From an uncultured Nitrospinaceae bacterium (lineage in GTDB: Bacteria > Nitrospinota > Nitrospinia > Nitrospinales > VA-1), in assembly GCA_938073925.1 (NCBI GenBank), contig CALJGH010000158.1, positions 1 through 5,787 of the forward strand: a stretch of DNA of 5,787 bases, given 5' to 3'. The stretch's first letter is position 1; each line of letters opens with the position of its first letter. The notes below the pieces were generated by a model. The model did no database searches. It was not told where the DNA came from and saw nothing but the letters and a program-made list of their open reading frames with translations. The translations under genes were made by a program, and so were the position numbers. Of the stretch, positions 3,451 through 5,787 are shown piece after piece.

Positions 3451-5787
3451 ATGGAAACCAAAGACACACTCAACTTACCGCAAACAGACTTCCCAATGAA
3501 AGCCAGCCTCACCAAGCGTGAGCCTGAAACGCTTGAATGGTGGGCTAAAGAAAAAATCTACGAAGAGCGACCTTCGAAAGGCAAAGAAAAATTTGTTTTC
3601 CACGATGGTCCTCCCTATGCGAACGGTCATATTCATATGGGGCATGCGCTTAATAAAATCCTCAAAGATTTTATTGTGAAGTTCATGAGTATGAAGGGCT
3701 TCGACGCGGAGTTCATCCCGGGATGGGACTGTCACGGGTTACCCATTGAGCACCAGGTGGGTAAGAAGCTCAAAGAAAAAAAGATGAGTCTCGAAAAAAG
3801 CGAGATCCGAAAACAATGTCGCACTTATGCTCAGGAGTTCGTCGATATTCAGCGGGAAGAATTTAAAAGGTTAGGCATCTTTGCGGATTGGGACAATCCC
3901 TATCTGACGATGGACTATTCCTATGAAGCAACCATTGTTCGCGAGTTCGGTAAGTTTGTCGAAAAAGGCATGGTCTATAAAGGTTTGAAGCCGGTTCACT
4001 GGTGTACTTCTTGCCGCACCGCGTTAGCGGAAGCGGAAGTGGAACACGCCGACCATACTTCGCCTTCGATCTATGTGAAGTTTGCTGTTAAATCCGGTAT
4101 TCCAGATAGCCTCGGAGAGATCGGCAACGCCTACATGGTTATTTGGACAACTACTCCATGGACTTTACCGGCAAACCTGGCTATCAGTCTGCATCCGGAG
4201 TTTCAGTATGTGGCCGTTGCCATTGGCGATGAGGTTTTAGTGGTTGCGGAAGATAGGTTGTCGTCATTGATATTGGAATGGGATATTCAAGATTATAAAA
4301 TTCTCGGCGGCTGCAAAGGTAAGGACTGGGAAAACGCAGTATGTCAGCATCCGTTCATTGATCGTGAATCAAAAGTTATTTTGGGTGAGCACGTTACGTT
4401 GGAGCAGGGCACAGGCTGTGTTCATACCGCTCCGGGGCATGGGCAGGACGATTATATTGTTGGTTTGAAATACGGCTTGGAGCCTTATAACCCGGTGGAT
4501 GATGGTGGTATCTTCATTTCGGAAGTAGAATATTTCGCAGGTATGTTTGTCAGGAAAGCGAATCCTGAAATAATTGAAAAGATGAAACAGGATGGATCGT
4601 TGATTCATCATGAAGATATCAAGCATTCTTATCCGCATTGCTGGCGTTGCCATCAGCCGGTTATTTTTCGTGCGACGAACCAGTGGTTTATCTCCATGGA
4701 AAAAGAGGACCTACGTAAAAATGCGTTGGCAGGAATAGAGCGGACAAAGTGGATTCCGGATTGGGGTAAAGGGCGAATCTACAGCATGATCGAAAACCGT
4801 CCAGACTGGTGTGTTTCTCGCCAAAGAGCTTGGGGTGTTCCCATCACCTTGTGCACTTGTACGGAATGCGGTGAGTTTGTAAACGCCAAAGAGGTGTTTG
4901 AGCGTGTGGCCGAAGGTGTGGAAAAACGTGGGGCCGATTTCTGGTTTGAGACTCCTGTTGAAGAGTTAATTGCAAAAGGAACAAAGTGCGAGAAATGTGG
5001 CAACGAAGAGTTTAAAAAGGAAAACGATATTTTAGATGTCTGGTTTGATTCGGGAGTCAGCCATGCGGCTGTTTTGGAAAACCGCCCGGATCCAAGCTGG
5101 CCAGCGGACTTATATCTTGAAGGCAGCGATCAGCATCGGGGATGGTTCCATAGTTCGTTGCTGGAGTCGATTGGGACAAGGGGCAAAGAGCCTTATAAGG
5201 CTGTGCTCACTCATGGATATGTGGTTGATGGTAAGGGTAAGAAAATGTCGAAGTCTGCTGGCAATGTGATTGCCCCGCAAAAGATCATTGATCAACATGG
5301 CGCAGAAATTTTACGCTTATGGGTGGCTTCAGAGAATTACCGTGAAGACATTCGCGTTTCCAATGAAATTTTGAAACGGTTGACAGAATCGTACCGGAAA
5401 ATTCGTAACACGATCCGCTACCTTATTGGCAACCTATATGATTTTGATCCGAATAATGACAGAGTGGATCTGGAGTCTCTGCCTGAAATTGATCGGTATA
5501 TTCTCAGCCGCTTTAATATTCTAAGGGAAAAGATTCTTTCGGCTTTTGAAAATTATGAGTTCCATACTTTTTATCATTCGTTTACAAATTTTTGTGTTGT
5601 TGAGCTCAGTGCGTTTTATCTCGATATTTTAAAAGACCGTTTGTACACCTACCCGGTAAACTCGGAGGGGAGAAGGGCAGGGCAGACCACCCTCCATATT
5701 CTCTTGATGGGGATGGTGCGATTGATAGCACCGATTTTGAGTTTTACCGCAGAGGAAATCTGGCGTTATTTGCCCAAGGGAAGTGCC
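3451..5787 (+). CDS. ileS: Isoleucine--tRNA ligase (IleRS), bacterial type 1 (partial, 3' end outside window)
   Basis: The frame is open for 779 codons to the window edge; the family usually has about 920-940 residues, so the end of the anticodon-binding domain is missing. It charges tRNA-Ile and edits valine. Seen in order: PPYANGHIHMGH (54-65) with the HIGH motif HMGH; GWDCHGLPIE (91-100); CP1 editing-domain residues WTTTPWTLPAN (232-242) and the GTG...HTAPGHGQDD block, with His325 and Asp334 in the places expected for editing; DVWFDSG (around 529-535); EGSDQHRGWF (557-566); and KMSKS (598-602). CxxC pairs at 185/188 with 397/400, and 470/473 with 513/516, suggest two zinc sites. The HMGH and KMSKS forms point to type 1, the usually mupirocin-sensitive form. 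The ATG at 3451 gives the family N-terminus (TLNLPQTDFPMKA). A weak AGAGA (3443-3447) overlaps the trpS stop, and the 6-bp gap indicates co-transcription. Confidence 0.98.
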   Translation, partial: METKDTLNLPQTDFPMKASLTKREPETLEWWAKEKIYEERPSKGKEKFVFHDGPPYANGHIHMGHALNKILKDFIVKFMSMKGFDAEFIPGWDCHGLPIEHQVGKKLKEKKMSLEKSEIRKQCRTYAQEFVDIQREEFKRLGIFADWDNPYLTMDYSYEATIVREFGKFVEKGMVYKGLKPVHWCTSCRTALAEAEVEHADHTSPSIYVKFAVKSGIPDSLGEIGNAYMVIWTTTPWTLPANLAISLHPEFQYVAVAIGDEVLVVAEDRLSSLILEWDIQDYKILGGCKGKDWENAVCQHPFIDRESKVILGEHVTLEQGTGCVHTAPGHGQDDYIVGLKYGLEPYNPVDDGGIFISEVEYFAGMFVRKANPEIIEKMKQDGSLIHHEDIKHSYPHCWRCHQPVIFRATNQWFISMEKEDLRKNALAGIERTKWIPDWGKGRIYSMIENRPDWCVSRQRAWGVPITLCTCTECGEFVNAKEVFERVAEGVEKRGADFWFETPVEELIAKGTKCEKCGNEEFKKENDILDVWFDSGVSHAAVLENRPDPSWPADLYLEGSDQHRGWFHSSLLESIGTRGKEPYKAVLTHGYVVDGKGKKMSKSAGNVIAPQKIIDQHGAEILRLWVASENYREDIRVSNEILKRLTESYRKIRNTIRYLIGNLYDFDPNNDRVDLESLPEIDRYILSRFNILREKILSAFENYEFHTFYHSFTNFCVVELSAFYLDILKDRLYTYPVNSEGRRAGQTTLHILLMGMVRLIAPILSFTAEEIWRYLPKGSA

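Noticed and set aside
2419..3515. Several long minus-strand ORFs opposite trpS (for example 2419-2922, 2962-3426 and 3186-3515)
   Set aside because: They lie entirely or almost entirely over an unmistakable trpS and show no family motifs.
4369..5298. Minus- and plus-strand ORFs inside ileS (4369-4653, 4779-5003, 5036-5269, 5110-5298)
   Set aside because: The ileS frame is continuous with all class I motifs here; these are frame shadows.

Overview
The window looks like a chromosomal segment from a Gram-negative bacterium of moderate GC content. The main clue is a WaaE-like family 2 glycosyltransferase of the lipopolysaccharide-core type. The TrpRS carries a four-cysteine iron-sulfur pattern and the IleRS carries paired CxxC zinc motifs, which suits a deep-branching lineage such as Nitrospinota or a deltaproteobacterial relative better than enterobacteria. 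That placement is inference; no marker in the window fixes the phylum.

Layout: (1) Bases 1-488, minus strand, hold the first 162 codons of an unrecognised gene that runs off the left edge. It encodes a short N-terminal domain, one membrane segment, a very charged linker and tandem 29-residue (87-bp) repeats. (2) Bases 489-747 are a divergent intergenic region with an extended -10 promoter for the next gene, small inverted and direct repeats, and a 20-codon ORF behind a strong Shine-Dalgarno sequence. (3) Bases 748-1500 encode the glycosyltransferase. (4) Bases 1501-1785 are a leader/spacer with two hairpins, a possible 54-residue ORF, an extended -10 promoter and a terminator-like hairpin with a T tract. 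(5) Bases 1786-5787 are a compact plus-strand cluster: an M50 site-2-type membrane protease (TTG start), trpS (21 bp later) and ileS (6 bp later, truncated by the window edge after 779 codons).

The last three genes are probably co-transcribed: two class I aminoacyl-tRNA synthetases follow a rhomboid-sized membrane metalloprotease, with no T-box or leader room between them. The glycosyltransferase appears to be a separate unit for cell-surface glycan synthesis. Most of the window is housekeeping. The part most likely to be undescribed is the repeat-bearing membrane protein at the left edge; the metal-binding signatures in the two synthetases are the most checkable biochemical points. I see no CRISPR array, mobile element, rRNA or tRNA.
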